64,000 bases of DNA, from the NCBI RefSeq assembly GCF_014698995.1, contig NZ_JACWZZ010000003.1, positions 538,390 through 602,389 of the forward strand. The letters are read 5' to 3'. Within the stretch, counting starts at the first letter, position 1. Each line of letters starts with the position of its first letter. Positions 33,600 to 42,584 of this stretch are shown here, in pieces. The notes below the pieces were generated by a model that ran no database searches, was not told the origin of the DNA, and worked only from the letters and a program-made list of their open reading frames with translations. The stretch comes from Hymenobacter duratus (GTDB lineage Bacteria > Bacteroidota > Bacteroidia > Cytophagales > Hymenobacteraceae). Position numbers and translations under genes: made by a program.

Positions 33600-34330
33600 G
33601 CGGTTCCCAGCCGCGCAAACACCGGAAACACCACCTGCCGCTCACCAGGGCCCCAGAGGCGCGTCAGCTCCCCGGCGATGCTGAGCACCGGGTCGTGGCC
33701 ATGCTGCTTTTCATACTTCACCACGCTCGACCAGGTGCGTAGGTAGTTCAGGAACCAGACCGCCGACCACTGCCGCAGCACCGGAAAGCGGGCCTGGGCC
33801 ACGGCCCCGAACGGAAACGGCAGGCGGGCATATTCGTCGTCGATGTGCCAGCGGTTTTCGTCCCAGTAAGGGCGCATAGTGTCGGCGTAGAAGGTGCGGA
33901 CAACGGCATCCAGTGGATCATGGTGCAACTGCACAAGGCCGTAGCCCCACTCGGCCACCACGCCGCCGGGCCGCAGCACGCGGCGCACTTCCTGGTTGAA
34001 GGCCTCCGGATCAAACCAGTGCACGGCCTGCCCTACGGTAACAAGATCAAAGGAAGCCGGCGCAAACGGCGTATGCTCCGCGGCCGACTTCTGGTACGTG
34101 ACGTTGGGCAGCGGCGGGGCCTGCGCCAGCTGCGCTGCACTGATGTCGGTGGCCGCCACGTGGGCAAAGTGCCGGGCCAGTTCGGCGGCCACCTGCCCGT
34201 TGCCGGTGGCGCAGTCCCAGGCCCGCTCCCGGCCCGGCACATGGGGCAGCAGCCAGGCATACAGTTCCGGTGGGTAGTCGATGCGGTAGCGGGCGTAGAG
34301 GTCGGCCTGGGCAGAGAATCGGTCGAGCAT
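33596..34330 (-). CDS. Class I SAM-dependent methyltransferase (244 aa)
   Basis: SAM-dependent methyltransferase of the UbiE/Methyltransf_11 type. Motif I is WDCATGNGQVAAELA (residues 38-52). It then shows VAATDISAAQLAQAP, an acidic/post-I region with TPFAPASFDLVTVGQAVHWF, and VRRVLRPGGVVAEWGYG. It starts MLDRFSAQADLYARYR, as in the family that acts on small molecules. ATG 34330 is chosen over an earlier start at 34438 because the extension lacks family sequence. Substrate unknown. Its stop codon lies within unit 14 of the 21-nt array. Confidence 0.88.
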   Translation of the reverse strand: MLDRFSAQADLYARYRIDYPPELYAWLLPHVPGRERAWDCATGNGQVAAELARHFAHVAATDISAAQLAQAPPLPNVTYQKSAAEHTPFAPASFDLVTVGQAVHWFDPEAFNQEVRRVLRPGGVVAEWGYGLVQLHHDPLDAVVRTFYADTMRPYWDENRWHIDDEYARLPFPFGAVAQARFPVLRQWSAVWFLNYLRTWSSVVKYEKQHGHDPVLSIAGELTRLWGPGERQVVFPVFARLGTA

Positions 34331-34462
34331 GGGCAGGGTATCGGGGGTGGATTGTAGCACCGGGCGGCGGCCGGCACCGGGCAACTGCCCGTATGGTAGC
34401 ACACCTTCGCCGGCTATACGGCGTATTGTCCCTAGCAATCGAGCTTCTTACACCACCTGCCC

Positions 34463-35479
34463 ATGTCTCATCCAATCCAGACCGGCCTGCTCGCCTACGG
34501 CATGTCGGGACGTATTTTTCATGCACCCTTCCTAGCCACCAGCCCTCATTTTCAGCTGCGGGCCGTGGTGGAACGCAGCCGCAAGCAGGCCGCCGACTTC
34601 TATCCTGCTATCCGGAGCTACGGCAGCGTGGCCGAGCTGCTGGCCGACCCGGAAATCGAGCTGGTGGTGGTGAACACGCCCAACGGTACGCACTTCGAGC
34701 TGGCCCGGCAGGCACTGCAGGCCGGCAGGCACGTGCTCATCGAGAAGCCCGTGGCCACTACCGTTGCCGAGCTGGATGAGCTGCTGCAACTGGCCCAGGA
34801 GCGGCAGCTGCACGTATTCGGCTACCAGAACCGGCGCTGGGACTCCGACTTTCAATTGGTGCGGCAGGTGGTAGAAAGCGGGCAGTTGGGGCAGCTTACG
34901 GAGGTGCATTTCCGCTTCGACCGGTACAAAGCGGCACTCAACGCCAAGGCCTTCAAGGAAGACCCCGCCACGCCCGGCAGCGGCCTCAGCTTCGACCTAG
35001 GCCCGCACGTGCTGGACCAGGCCCTGAGCCTGTTCGGGGAGCCGACGCAAGTACGCAAAACGCTGGCCAGCCACCGCCCCCACTCCCGCGTTGACGACTA
35101 TTTTCATCTGCACCTCTCCTACCCCGGCGGCCTGAACGTGTTTGTGACCGGCAGCCTGCTCACGGCCGCCCCCGTGCCCGCCTACGTGCTGCACGGCACC
35201 CGCGGCAGCTTTCAGCAGCAGCGCACCGACGTGCAGGAAACCCAGCTCGACCAGGGCCTGCTGCCCACCGCTGCCAATTACGGCCACGACCCGGCCGGCT
35301 CGGAAGGCGTGCTGACCGTGGTGGCAGAAACCGGTGAAAAGACCGTCAGCCAACTCTCGACGCCCCACGGCAACTACCCGGCCTTGTTCGAGGCGGTATA
35401 CCAGGCACTACGCCACGGCAGGCCGTATCCTATCCGGGCCGAGGAGCTGCGCTGGCAGCTGCAGGCGCTGGAGCAATAG
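34463..35479 (+). CDS. Gfo/Idh/MocA family oxidoreductase (338 aa)
   Basis: NAD(P)-dependent oxidoreductase. The N-terminal Rossmann fold has GLLAYGMSGRIFHAPFL, then VVERSRKQAADFYP, and the conserved EKP of VLIEKPVATT (about 90-99). The C-terminal substrate domain begins with EVHFRFDRYK and contains the GSGLSFDLGPHVLDQAL motif typical of YdgJ-like enzymes. Substrate unknown, probably a sugar or inositol derivative. It is divergent from the methyltransferase gene. Confidence 0.9.
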   Translation: MSHPIQTGLLAYGMSGRIFHAPFLATSPHFQLRAVVERSRKQAADFYPAIRSYGSVAELLADPEIELVVVNTPNGTHFELARQALQAGRHVLIEKPVATTVAELDELLQLAQERQLHVFGYQNRRWDSDFQLVRQVVESGQLGQLTEVHFRFDRYKAALNAKAFKEDPATPGSGLSFDLGPHVLDQALSLFGEPTQVRKTLASHRPHSRVDDYFHLHLSYPGGLNVFVTGSLLTAAPVPAYVLHGTRGSFQQQRTDVQETQLDQGLLPTAANYGHDPAGSEGVLTVVAETGEKTVSQLSTPHGNYPALFEAVYQALRHGRPYPIRAEELRWQLQALEQ

Positions 35480-35507
35480 CGAGGTGGGTTGGCGCAGGCA
35501 TAAGCAG

Positions 35508-35759
35508 CTATTCTGCCGTGGTAACAGACAGAATCGGGTGTCCGAGTGCCTTCATAGCCGCTTTGACCGGGCCCCAGTCCGGGTCAGCGCCTTGGGTGGA
35601 GGCCACCACTGCTTCGCCGGGCCCGAGCTGGTCTACCAGAAAGTGGTGCTCGGTGAGCAGGCCGCGAATAGCAATCAGCTCCTGTTCTTCTATTGAATCG
35701 GGCAGCTGCAGATGGTAGCGTACGAGCTGGGAACTGTTGGCGGCAAAATCAGTGGACAT
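35508..35759 (-). CDS. Small protein with predicted ferredoxin-like fold (83 aa)
   Basis: Family not recognised. By pattern the order is strand (VRYHLQLPD), helix (SIEEQELIAIRGLLTEHHF), strand (LVDQLGPGE), strand (AVVASTQGAD), helix (DWGPVKAAMKALG), strand (PILSVTT). That is the beta-alpha-beta-beta-alpha-beta order of heavy-metal-associated and ACT-like domains. No CxxC is present, so metal binding of the HMA type is unlikely. It is convergent with the oxidoreductase gene. Structural class is inference. Confidence 0.6.
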   Translation of the reverse strand: MSTDFAANSSQLVRYHLQLPDSIEEQELIAIRGLLTEHHFLVDQLGPGEAVVASTQGADPDWGPVKAAMKALGHPILSVTTAE

Positions 35760-36074
35760 GACGATGGGGCAAAAGGTACACTACCCCGTACGTAGATGGT
35801 GAAGGATACGATGGAGCAGACTGCTTTTTACCTGCTGCGTTTTGGGCAGCCTCAGTTACTGCTGAGCCGGCAGCCTGGCGGGCAGCAATGCTCATCTGCC
35901 ATGCCAACACTGCCCGCTGCCCCAACCGCCCAGCGCGTAAGCAGCACGCCCAGTTGCGCTTATCCGACCAGGCATAGCCGTGCGAAATCCTCCTATCTTT
36001 GCTGTAAGACTATATACTGCCGCAAGCTGACCAGGAAACCAAGGTCAGCCATTCACCTTTTAACTCGCTGAACC
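35760..36074. other. Intergenic region with helicase promoter (315 bp)
   Basis: The region between the divergent small protein and helicase genes holds a -7-like box at 35994-36002 and a 72-nt leader. An open frame of 91 codons (35796-36071) lacks family-like features and is not called. Confidence 0.6.
35994..36002 (+). promoter_or_regulatory. -7-like box TATCTTTGC
   Basis: Good match to the TAnnTTTGC box, 72 nt upstream of the helicase TTG start at 36075. Confidence 0.55.
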
Positions 36075-37751
36075 TTGACGTTTCACGAATTCAACCTCCA
36101 CGACGACCTGCTGGCCGGCGTGGACGCCATGAACTACCAGAATGCCACGCCCATTCAGGAGCAGGCCATTCCCAAAATTCTCGAAGGCAAAGACCTGATT
36201 GCCTGCGCCCAGACCGGCACCGGCAAAACCGCCGCCTACCTGCTGCCGCTCCTCGACAAGATTTCCCATGCCAAGCACGGCACCACCTCCACGCTGGTGC
36301 TGGTGCCCACCCGCGAGCTGGCCACCCAGATTGACGAGCAGGTGACGGGCTTTGGCTACTTCGTGGAAGCCAGCTCCATTGCCATCTACGGCGGCGGCAA
36401 GAGCGAAGGCTGGGAGCAGCAGAAGCGCGCCCTCACCTCTGGCGCCGACATCATCATTGCCACGCCCGGCCGCCTGATTGCGCACATGCAGATGGGCTAC
36501 GTGAAGTTTGAGGACCTGAAGTATCTGGTGCTTGACGAGGCCGACAAGATGATGGACATGGGTTTCTCCGATGACATCCTCAACATCGTGCGCCAGCTGC
36601 CCAAGGAGCGCCAGACGCTGCTGTTTTCGGCTACCATGCCCAGCAAAATCCGCGACTTTTCGCAGCAGCTGCTCAAGAACCCGGAGGAAATCCGGCTGGC
36701 CGTATCCAAGCCCGCCGCCGGCATCGACCAGCAGTTCTACATGGCCTTCGACCGCCAGAAGATTTACCTGCTCGAGCACATCATCAAGACCCAGGACGTG
36801 CAGAGCATGGTGCTCTTTACGAGCCAGAAAGCGGCCGTGGGCGGTATCGTGCGGGCCATCAACAAGCTCGGCATTGAGGCCCGCGGCATCTCGTCGGACC
36901 GGACGCAGGAGGAACGCGAGGAAATCATGCGGGCCTTCAAAAACAAGCAGTTCCCGATTCTGGTAGCCACCGACGTACTCAGCCGCGGCATCGACATCGA
37001 CTCGCTGAGCCACGTGGTGAACTACGACATTCCGCGCGCCGCCGAAGACTACGTTCACCGCATCGGGCGCACAGCCCGCGCGGCCACCAAGGGCACGGCC
37101 ATCACCTTCATTTCCGACCAGGACCAGGACCGGGTACTGAAGATTGAAAAGCTGATTGAGCGCGAAGTAGAAAAGCAGAGCATCACGGAAGCTATGGGCC
37201 TGGGTGAAGCGCCCGAGTTCGACCCGAAACGCTTTAGCGGGCTGCGCGGCAAGATTGGTGGCCGGCCAGAGCGCGGCGGTACCCGTTCTGGTGGAAGCGG
37301 CGGAGGCCGCGACCGGGGCCCGCGCTCCGAGGGTGGCGGCCGCGAGGGAAACCGCCCCAGCCGCGGCGACGGCAAGCCCGACGCCGACCAGCAGGCGCGT
37401 ATTGCCAAAGCCCAGGCCGCTCTAGCTGCCTTGGACTCTGGCCAGGCCCCCGCGCAGCCCTACCAGCGCCCACCCCGCGAAGACCGCCCCGAAGGCAGCG
37501 AAAGCCGCCCCCGCCGGGAGCCTCGCGCCCCACGCCCGGAAGGCGAAGCCCGTCCGCCACGGGAGCCACATGCTCCACGCCCCGCAGGAGAGTTGCCGGA
37601 AGGAACTGAGCCGCGGGCCGAAGGCGAAAAAACAGAAGGCCAGCGCCGGCGCAAGCGGGGCGGCCGCAACCGCTCCGGTCGCGGCCCGCGGCCCGAAGGA
37701 GATGCAGCTACCACCGAAAGCCCGGTTCCAGCGGCGCCCAACGCCGAGTAA
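36075..37751 (+). CDS. DEAD-box RNA helicase with Arg/Gly-rich tail, TTG start (558 aa)
   Basis: ATP-dependent RNA helicase, RhlE-like. Helicase motifs: Q-motif with the upstream aromatic (FNLHDDLLAGV...ATPIQEQ), Walker A AQTGTGKT (45-52), PTRELATQ (78-85), TPGRL (130-134), DEAD (154-157), SAT near 187, ATDVLSRGIDID and HRIGRTAR. The last 170 residues are low-complexity, rich in Arg, Gly, Pro and Glu, and likely bind RNA. The start is TTG 36075 because the first ATG (residue 19) would remove the aromatic residue of the Q-motif. Cold- or ribosome-linked roles are usual for the family. A perfect terminator follows. Confidence 0.92.
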   Translation: MTFHEFNLHDDLLAGVDAMNYQNATPIQEQAIPKILEGKDLIACAQTGTGKTAAYLLPLLDKISHAKHGTTSTLVLVPTRELATQIDEQVTGFGYFVEASSIAIYGGGKSEGWEQQKRALTSGADIIIATPGRLIAHMQMGYVKFEDLKYLVLDEADKMMDMGFSDDILNIVRQLPKERQTLLFSATMPSKIRDFSQQLLKNPEEIRLAVSKPAAGIDQQFYMAFDRQKIYLLEHIIKTQDVQSMVLFTSQKAAVGGIVRAINKLGIEARGISSDRTQEEREEIMRAFKNKQFPILVATDVLSRGIDIDSLSHVVNYDIPRAAEDYVHRIGRTARAATKGTAITFISDQDQDRVLKIEKLIEREVEKQSITEAMGLGEAPEFDPKRFSGLRGKIGGRPERGGTRSGGSGGGRDRGPRSEGGGREGNRPSRGDGKPDADQQARIAKAQAALAALDSGQAPAQPYQRPPREDRPEGSESRPRREPRAPRPEGEARPPREPHAPRPAGELPEGTEPRAEGEKTEGQRRRKRGGRNRSGRGPRPEGDAATTESPVPAAPNAE

Positions 37752-37759
37752 GTAAGACA

Positions 37760-37801
37760 AGCAGAAAGCCCCTGTTACTGGTGTAACAGGGGCTTTCTGC
37801 T
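37760..37801. terminator. Perfect 19-bp bidirectional terminator
   Basis: AGCAGAAAGCCCCTGTTAC (37760-37778) pairs with GTAACAGGGGCTTTCTGCT (37783-37801) around the tetraloop TGGT. It lies between convergent genes. Confidence 0.92.
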
Positions 37802-37821
37802 TATTGCCTGTAGTGCGAGGC

Positions 37822-38064
37822 TCACGGTGCTAGTTGCATGTACGCCTCTATCTGCTCATCTGTCACTCTCCACTCCTGGCCTTTCGCTTCGTGCATATAA
37901 GCGAGTCCGCACAATTCTAGAGTAGAATACCCTATCAACTGTATACCAGCTTTCCGGGCGACCCACCAGTCGTGTTCTTTGTCAAAGGAAACCTGATAGC
38001 CCTTTTCCTGCAGCACATGGTAAGCCGGCGCAAGAACATTACCAGCGGCAGCTAATTCAGACAT
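37822..38064 (-). CDS. Small conserved hypothetical protein (80 aa)
   Basis: Family not recognised. MSELAAAGNVLAPAYHVLQE opens at ATG 38064, which leaves a 13-nt gap after menA; an earlier start at 38100 would overlap menA. The rest is an alpha/beta pattern (YQVSFDKEHDWWVARKAGI, IGYSTLELCGLAYMHEA) with a C-terminal helix (VTDEQIEAYMQLAP). Cytoplasmic and soluble. Likely the last gene of the menA transcript. Confidence 0.65.
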   Translation of the reverse strand: MSELAAAGNVLAPAYHVLQEKGYQVSFDKEHDWWVARKAGIQLIGYSTLELCGLAYMHEAKGQEWRVTDEQIEAYMQLAP

Positions 38065-38077
38065 AGGATCAGTGAAT

Positions 38078-39013
38078 TCAGAGTACCTGTCCCAGGCCAA
38101 ACAACAGTGTGAAGACCAGCGTCGTCAGGGCCATTTGCTTCAGCAGCGGGTCGAGCTGCATAGATTCCTGGCGCTGCCACACGGCGCGGGCGTTGCGCAG
38201 CAGTAGCGGCGCGGTTAGCACAAACAACCACTGCCACGGCGACTGATACGTGAGAGCCACATACACCACCGCACAACTAAAGCCCAGCAGCAGCAGCAGC
38301 CAGTGGTAGCGGCGCGCCCGCACTGGCCCCAGCCGCACCGGAATCGTGATTTTGCCGGCCAGCTCATCGGAGCGGATGTCGCGGATGTTGTTGACGTTGA
38401 GCACGGCCGTAGCGAAACAGCCCAGCGCGGCAGCAGGTAGCAGCACTGTCAGCGGTAGGGCGCGGGTTTGCAGAAAATACGTGCCGCACACGCCTACTAT
38501 CCCGAAGAAGAGGAACACCGACACGTCGCCGAGGCCGGCGTAGCCGTAGGGCTTGGAGCCGGCCGTGTAGTTCACAGCGGCCCAGATGGCCGACAGGCCC
38601 AGCACGAAAAACGTGGCGAAAATCCAGACGCCGCCCGTGCCCAGAGCCACCCACAGCAAAGTCAGCCCGCTGAGCAGCGACAGAAGACCGAACACAGCCA
38701 TGCCTCTTTTCATCTGCTGCGGCGTGATGGCCCCACTCTGCACGGCACGTTGCGGCCCTTCGCGGTGCACACTGTCGGCGCCGTTCTGCGAGTCGCCGTA
38801 GTCGTTGGCGAGGTTGCTCAGGATTTGAAGCAGAATAGTGGTTAGGGCCGCCAGTGCTACTACATCACCCCGAAACTGGCCGTGGCTGACGGCCAGAAAT
38901 CCGCCGGCCATGATGCTGGCCAGCGCCAGCGGCAGCGTACGCGGCCGAAACGCGGAAAGCCACGCTTTGGCGGAAGATACGGGAGCAGCGGGGGTGGCAG
39001 GGGAAGATGCCAT
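38078..39013 (-). CDS. menA: 1,4-dihydroxy-2-naphthoate polyprenyltransferase
   Basis: Membrane UbiA-family prenyltransferase of menaquinone synthesis, attaching the polyprenyl chain to DHNA. It has about eight or nine hydrophobic segments. The first Asp-rich motif is NLANDYGDSQNGADS (about 66-80), and the second is NNIRDIRSDELAGK near 208-221. The N-terminus RPRTLPLALASIMAGG is the MenA opening. The 311 aa length is typical. It is at the head of a short unit with the gene at 37822. Confidence 0.92.
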   Translation of the reverse strand: MASSPATPAAPVSSAKAWLSAFRPRTLPLALASIMAGGFLAVSHGQFRGDVVALAALTTILLQILSNLANDYGDSQNGADSVHREGPQRAVQSGAITPQQMKRGMAVFGLLSLLSGLTLLWVALGTGGVWIFATFFVLGLSAIWAAVNYTAGSKPYGYAGLGDVSVFLFFGIVGVCGTYFLQTRALPLTVLLPAAALGCFATAVLNVNNIRDIRSDELAGKITIPVRLGPVRARRYHWLLLLLGFSCAVVYVALTYQSPWQWLFVLTAPLLLRNARAVWQRQESMQLDPLLKQMALTTLVFTLLFGLGQVL

Positions 39014-39086
39014 AAAAACAGAGAATAAGCCGTAAGCGGCGTTCCGGCCTATGAAGGCAAGCTCGTCCGAGCGGTAAAGTTACGGA

Positions 39087-39749
39087 CTAAGCCGGCTCAA
39101 TAGCGGCAATACGCGCGGCCGTCAGCTCCGAAAAATGGCCCACCACGAGGTCAGCCAGGTGCAGGTCCTGCAGCAACGAATGCTCGCTCCGGTAGCCGAT
39201 GCAGTAGATACCGGCTGCTTTTGCTGCCGCCACGCCGTTGGTAGAGTCCTCAATCACGACGCATTGCTGCCGGGGCGCGCCAGACAGTGCGGCAGCGTAC
39301 TCAAAAATGGCCGGATCGGGCTTGGAACGCGGAAAATCTTCACCACTGACGAGGTGGGAGAAGTACGGCCCCAGCGCAAAGCGCCGCATTACCCTATCAA
39401 TGGTGGAGCGCGACGCGGAGGAGGCCAGCACCAGCTGTATGCCGTGCTGGTGCAGATCCTCAATCAGATGACGCACACCGCCCAGCAGCTCTAAGTCAGG
39501 CTTCTCGTCGAAGGCACGGTTGAAAAACTCGCGTTTTCCCATCACCAGATCAGGCACTGCGTACTCCAGCCCGTGCTTGTCTTTGAGATGCTGGTAGACG
39601 TTTTTCGTGGAACGGCCCGTGAATTCGGCATACTCATCGTCGGACACGCGGATGCCCAGCTCGTCGAAGTGACGGTAGTACGCGTATCGGTGTACCGGCT
39701 CGGTATCGACAATGACGCCGTCCATGTCGAAAATAACGGTGCGTATCAT
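39087..39749 (-). CDS. HAD-family phosphatase, beta-phosphoglucomutase-like (220 aa)
   Basis: HAD-superfamily hydrolase of subfamily IA. Motif I is IFDMDGVIVDTEP (residues 6-18), motif II is in VLASSASRSTIDRV, motif III Lys in FPRSKPDP, and motif IV is CVVIEDSTNGVAAAKAAG. The helical cap after motif I is of C1 type. It may act on sugar phosphates, but the substrate is unknown. ATG 39749 (MIRTVIFDMDG) is preferred over a longer open frame to 39866, whose extension is not family-like. Confidence 0.88.
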   Translation of the reverse strand: MIRTVIFDMDGVIVDTEPVHRYAYYRHFDELGIRVSDDEYAEFTGRSTKNVYQHLKDKHGLEYAVPDLVMGKREFFNRAFDEKPDLELLGGVRHLIEDLHQHGIQLVLASSASRSTIDRVMRRFALGPYFSHLVSGEDFPRSKPDPAIFEYAAALSGAPRQQCVVIEDSTNGVAAAKAAGIYCIGYRSEHSLLQDLHLADLVVGHFSELTAARIAAIEPA

Positions 39750-39878
39750 GCGGTGCAGTGTGGTTTTCGCAGGCGAAGGTAGAGAAACCCGCCGCTTAGG
39801 GCCGGCAAAAGCAGCGGCCTGCCACGGATGTAGTGCTGGCAGCACATTCGTGGCAGGCCGAGGCAAAATCAGGCCGTT

Positions 39879-40454
39879 CTATTTCAGGATAGCCGCTACC
39901 AGCTCTTCGCTCATGGGCTTCACTTTGGAAGGGTAAAACGCCACCACGTGGCCCTGCTCATCTACCAGGTACTTGCAGAAATTCCAGCTCGGTGCCTCTC
40001 CTACCGCACCGTTCCGCGACTTATCGGCGAGGAACTTATAGAGCGGCGCTGTGTCTTCGCCCTTCACAGACACTTTGCTGAACAGCGGAAACGTCACGCC
40101 GTAGTTCTTTTCGCAGAAGGTGGAAATCTGCTCGTTGGTGCCTGGTTCCTGCCCGCCGAAGTTGTTGGCCGGGAAGCCCAGTACCGTCACTTTGCTGCCG
40201 TGCTTCTTATACAGCTCTTCCAGCTCCTTGTACTGCGGCGTGTAGCCGCACTCCGAGGCCGTGTTTACAATGAGGAGCTTCTTACCTTTGTACTGGCTCA
40301 GCTTCACCGGCTTGCCAGTAATGTCGTTGACGGTAAAATCGTAGACGGTGCCCGTCGCGGGGGTTGATGTTTCGGTCATGGTGGGAATGCTGGAAAGGTG
40401 GGAGAAAGACAGACCGCTGGCCAGCAGCGTGCCCAAAATCACAAAGGCTTTCAT
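39879..40454 (-). CDS. Glutathione peroxidase family protein, exported (191 aa)
   Basis: Thiol peroxidase that reduces hydroperoxides, probably thioredoxin-linked in this group. The peroxidatic Cys69 is in NTASECGYTPQY. Other tetrad residues are in the GFPANNFGGQEPG (Gln) and SWNFCKYLVD (Trp, Asn) segments. Unlike the cytoplasmic form, it has an N-terminal hydrophobic signal (about residues 1-20, AFVILGTLLASGLSF), so it may be periplasmic or anchored. The ATG at 40454 is preferred over an upstream start at 40532. Confidence 0.88.
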   Translation of the reverse strand: MKAFVILGTLLASGLSFSHLSSIPTMTETSTPATGTVYDFTVNDITGKPVKLSQYKGKKLLIVNTASECGYTPQYKELEELYKKHGSKVTVLGFPANNFGGQEPGTNEQISTFCEKNYGVTFPLFSKVSVKGEDTAPLYKFLADKSRNGAVGEAPSWNFCKYLVDEQGHVVAFYPSKVKPMSEELVAAILK

Positions 40455-40631
40455 AAGAAGAGAAGTAAACAAAACCGAAACGCACAGACTTCGGGTGGGG
40501 CAATGTAGCACCGAAGCCCGGTGTTGCGTCAAACCATAGTAGCAGCAGAATGTTGGGTGGCTACTCCTGCGGCTACTTCAAAAATTGCCGGAATTTTATA
40601 CAACCTGACACGACAATACCCGAAAAGGACC

Positions 40632-40640
40632 TACTTTCGG
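40632..40640 (+). promoter_or_regulatory. -7-like box TACTTTCGG
   Basis: Weak match to the -7 consensus, 34 nt upstream of the KAS III gene ATG at 40675. Confidence 0.35.
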
Positions 40641-40674
40641 CAATTGGCGACCTTCACTACATACCACACTGCTC

Positions 40675-41763
40675 ATGCGTAGGACTCTCTATTCGGTCAT
40701 TACCGGAACAGGCAGTTACATTCCTTCCCGCGTTGTCCGCAACGCAGATTTCATTGACACCTCTTTCTTCGATGCCGATGGGCAGCCGCTCACCAAGCCC
40801 GGCGCCGAGATTGTAGAGCGTTTCGCCCAAATAACCGACATCCAGGAAAGGCGCTATGCCGAAGACGACCAAGTAGCCTCTGATCTGGCGTTTCTGGCCG
40901 CGCAGAACTTGTTTCAGTCGTGCAACGCCGACCCCGAGCAGCTGGACTACATTCTGGTGGCTCACAATTTCGGCGACGTTTCCATCAGCAACCGCCGCTC
41001 CGATTTTGTGCCCTCGCTGGCGGCCCGCGTCAAGCATAAGCTGGGCATCGAAAACCCCAAAACCATTGCCTACGACCTGCCCTTCGGCTGCCCCGGCTGG
41101 CTGCAAGGCGTAATTCAGGCCGATTATTATCTGCGCTCCGGCGACGCCAAGCGGGTGCTGGTGATTGGAGCCGAAACTCTCTCCCGCGTCTGCGACCCGC
41201 ACGACCGGGACAGTATGATCTATGCCGATGGGGCCGGCGCCGTGCTGCTGGAAGCCCGGGAAAGCGACACGCCCATTGGTATTCTGGCCCACGGCTCCCG
41301 CTCCGATACGGTGCAGGCAGCTCACCTGCTGCGCATGGACAAATCGTATAACCCGGCCTACAGCGGCGACGAGTTGTTTCTGAAAATGGAAGGCCGCAAG
41401 CTCTACGAGTATGCGCTCAAAACCGTACCGCAGGCCATAAAAGACACGCTGGAGAAAGCAGAGCTACCCATCGAAAACATGCGTAAGCTGCTCATTCACC
41501 AGGCCAATGGCAAAATGGACGAGGCCATTCTTAAGCGCCTGTACGGCCTCTACGAACAGGCCACCATACCGGCCGGCGTGATGCCCATGACCATTTCCTG
41601 GCTCGGCAACTCGTCGGTAGCAACCCTTCCTACCCTGCTGGACCTGATTCTGAAGCACCAGCTTCCCGACAACGGCGTTGTGCCCGGCGACAACCTTGTG
41701 TTTGCCTCCGTAGGGGCCGGCATGAACTGTAATGCTGTAGTATACCGCATTCCGACTGAGTAG
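40675..41763 (+). CDS. 3-oxoacyl-ACP synthase III-like enzyme (KAS III, FabH-like, 362 aa)
   Basis: Thiolase-fold condensing enzyme. The catalytic triad is Cys139 (PFGCPGW), His275 (LIHQANGKM) and Asn312 (LGNSSVATLP). The N-terminus SVITGTGSYIPSRVV is family-typical. At 362 aa it is longer than FabH (about 320), with an insertion near 28-45 (DTSFFDADGQPLTKPGAE), as in the Bacteroidota KAS III paralogs linked to secondary lipids. It may start fatty acid chains from acetyl-CoA or make a special lipid. Followed by hairpin copy B. Confidence 0.88.
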   Translation: MRRTLYSVITGTGSYIPSRVVRNADFIDTSFFDADGQPLTKPGAEIVERFAQITDIQERRYAEDDQVASDLAFLAAQNLFQSCNADPEQLDYILVAHNFGDVSISNRRSDFVPSLAARVKHKLGIENPKTIAYDLPFGCPGWLQGVIQADYYLRSGDAKRVLVIGAETLSRVCDPHDRDSMIYADGAGAVLLEARESDTPIGILAHGSRSDTVQAAHLLRMDKSYNPAYSGDELFLKMEGRKLYEYALKTVPQAIKDTLEKAELPIENMRKLLIHQANGKMDEAILKRLYGLYEQATIPAGVMPMTISWLGNSSVATLPTLLDLILKHQLPDNGVVPGDNLVFASVGAGMNCNAVVYRIPTE

Positions 41764-41781
41764 AGTAGACTCAAACCACTA

Positions 41782-41843
41782 TCATCCTGAGCTTGCGAAG
41801 GACCTATCCAAACGTGACAAGGTCCTTCGCAAGCTCAGGATGA
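41782..41843. repeat. Perfect 23-bp hairpin repeat (copy B)
   Basis: TCATCCTGAGCTTGCGAAGGACC-type left arm 41782-41804 and its exact complement at 41821-41843 flank a 16-nt loop. It sits between convergent genes and could end both transcripts. It shares ends with copies A and C but differs in the middle. Confidence 0.85.
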
Positions 41844-41869
41844 CGGCTTTTCTGTCCCTCTGCTAGCTA

Positions 41870-42451
41870 TTATGTAGTGCGAGGCGTCAGCCATTTTTCC
41901 AGGCTCACTGGTTGGTAAGCCAGCATTTCGTCGAGCAGGGCGTGCGGCGCGGGGTGGCTCAGGAGTTGGTTGCGGTTTTCCCGGCGCAACAGGCCTTCGT
42001 CGGCCATGTGGTCGAGGGCGCGGAGCAGGTGGTCGTAGTAGCCGGCCACGTTGAGCACACCAATGGGCTTTTTGTGCAACCCCAGCTGGCCCCAGGTCAG
42101 CACCTCAAATAGCTCTTCCAGCGTGCCATAGCCGCCGGGCATAGCCACGAAGCCTTCGGCCAGATCGGCCATCAGCAGCTTCCGCTCGTGCATGCTTTTC
42201 ACGATATGCAGCTCTGTAAGGCCGGTATGGGCCAGCTCCTTATCGGCCAGAAAATCGGGAATCACCCCGATAACCTTGCCTCCCTGCTGCATCACGGCAT
42301 CGGCAATAGTGCCCATCAGGCCCACACGGCCGCCGCCATATACCAGCGTAAACTCCCGCTCGGCCAGCGCCTGACCCAGGACTACTGCCTGCTGGGTAAA
42401 CAATTCGTTGGTGCCGCTGCTGGCACCGCAATACACGGCTACGCTTTTCAT
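41870..42451 (-). CDS. LOG family protein (TIGR00730 type, 193 aa)
   Basis: Probable nucleoside 5'-monophosphate phosphoribohydrolase of the LOG (LONELY GUY) family. The two signature motifs are GGGRVGLMG and MPGGYGTLEELFE (GGxGTxxE). MKSVAVYCGASSG opens at ATG 42451, the family N-terminus. In plants and some bacteria these enzymes release free cytokinin bases; the bacterial role in this lineage is unknown. Cytoplasmic Rossmann-like fold. The open frame continues upstream to 42676 but only by chance. Confidence 0.9.
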   Translation of the reverse strand: MKSVAVYCGASSGTNELFTQQAVVLGQALAEREFTLVYGGGRVGLMGTIADAVMQQGGKVIGVIPDFLADKELAHTGLTELHIVKSMHERKLLMADLAEGFVAMPGGYGTLEELFEVLTWGQLGLHKKPIGVLNVAGYYDHLLRALDHMADEGLLRRENRNQLLSHPAPHALLDEMLAYQPVSLEKWLTPRTT

Positions 42452-42490
42452 AAGCAAACCGGACTTGGCTAGGCCTTGTCCGTCATTAGT

Positions 42491-42537
42491 AACAAAAGAA
42501 AAAACAGCAGCAACGCCAACTGCTGGCGCTGCTGCTG
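42491..42537 (-). terminator. Terminator of argS (minus strand)
   Basis: On the minus strand CAGCAGCAGCGCCA pairs with TGGCGTTGCTGCTG (42505-42537, one mismatch) and is followed by a T-rich tract (42491-42504). Confidence 0.8.
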
Positions 42538-42584
42538 CACTACACACAAAAGTATTTCCGGCCCGCGCAGGGTGCGGGGCTGGC

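Noticed and set aside
35796..36071. 91-codon open frame upstream of the helicase
   Set aside because: No domain or signal, and it covers the helicase promoter box.
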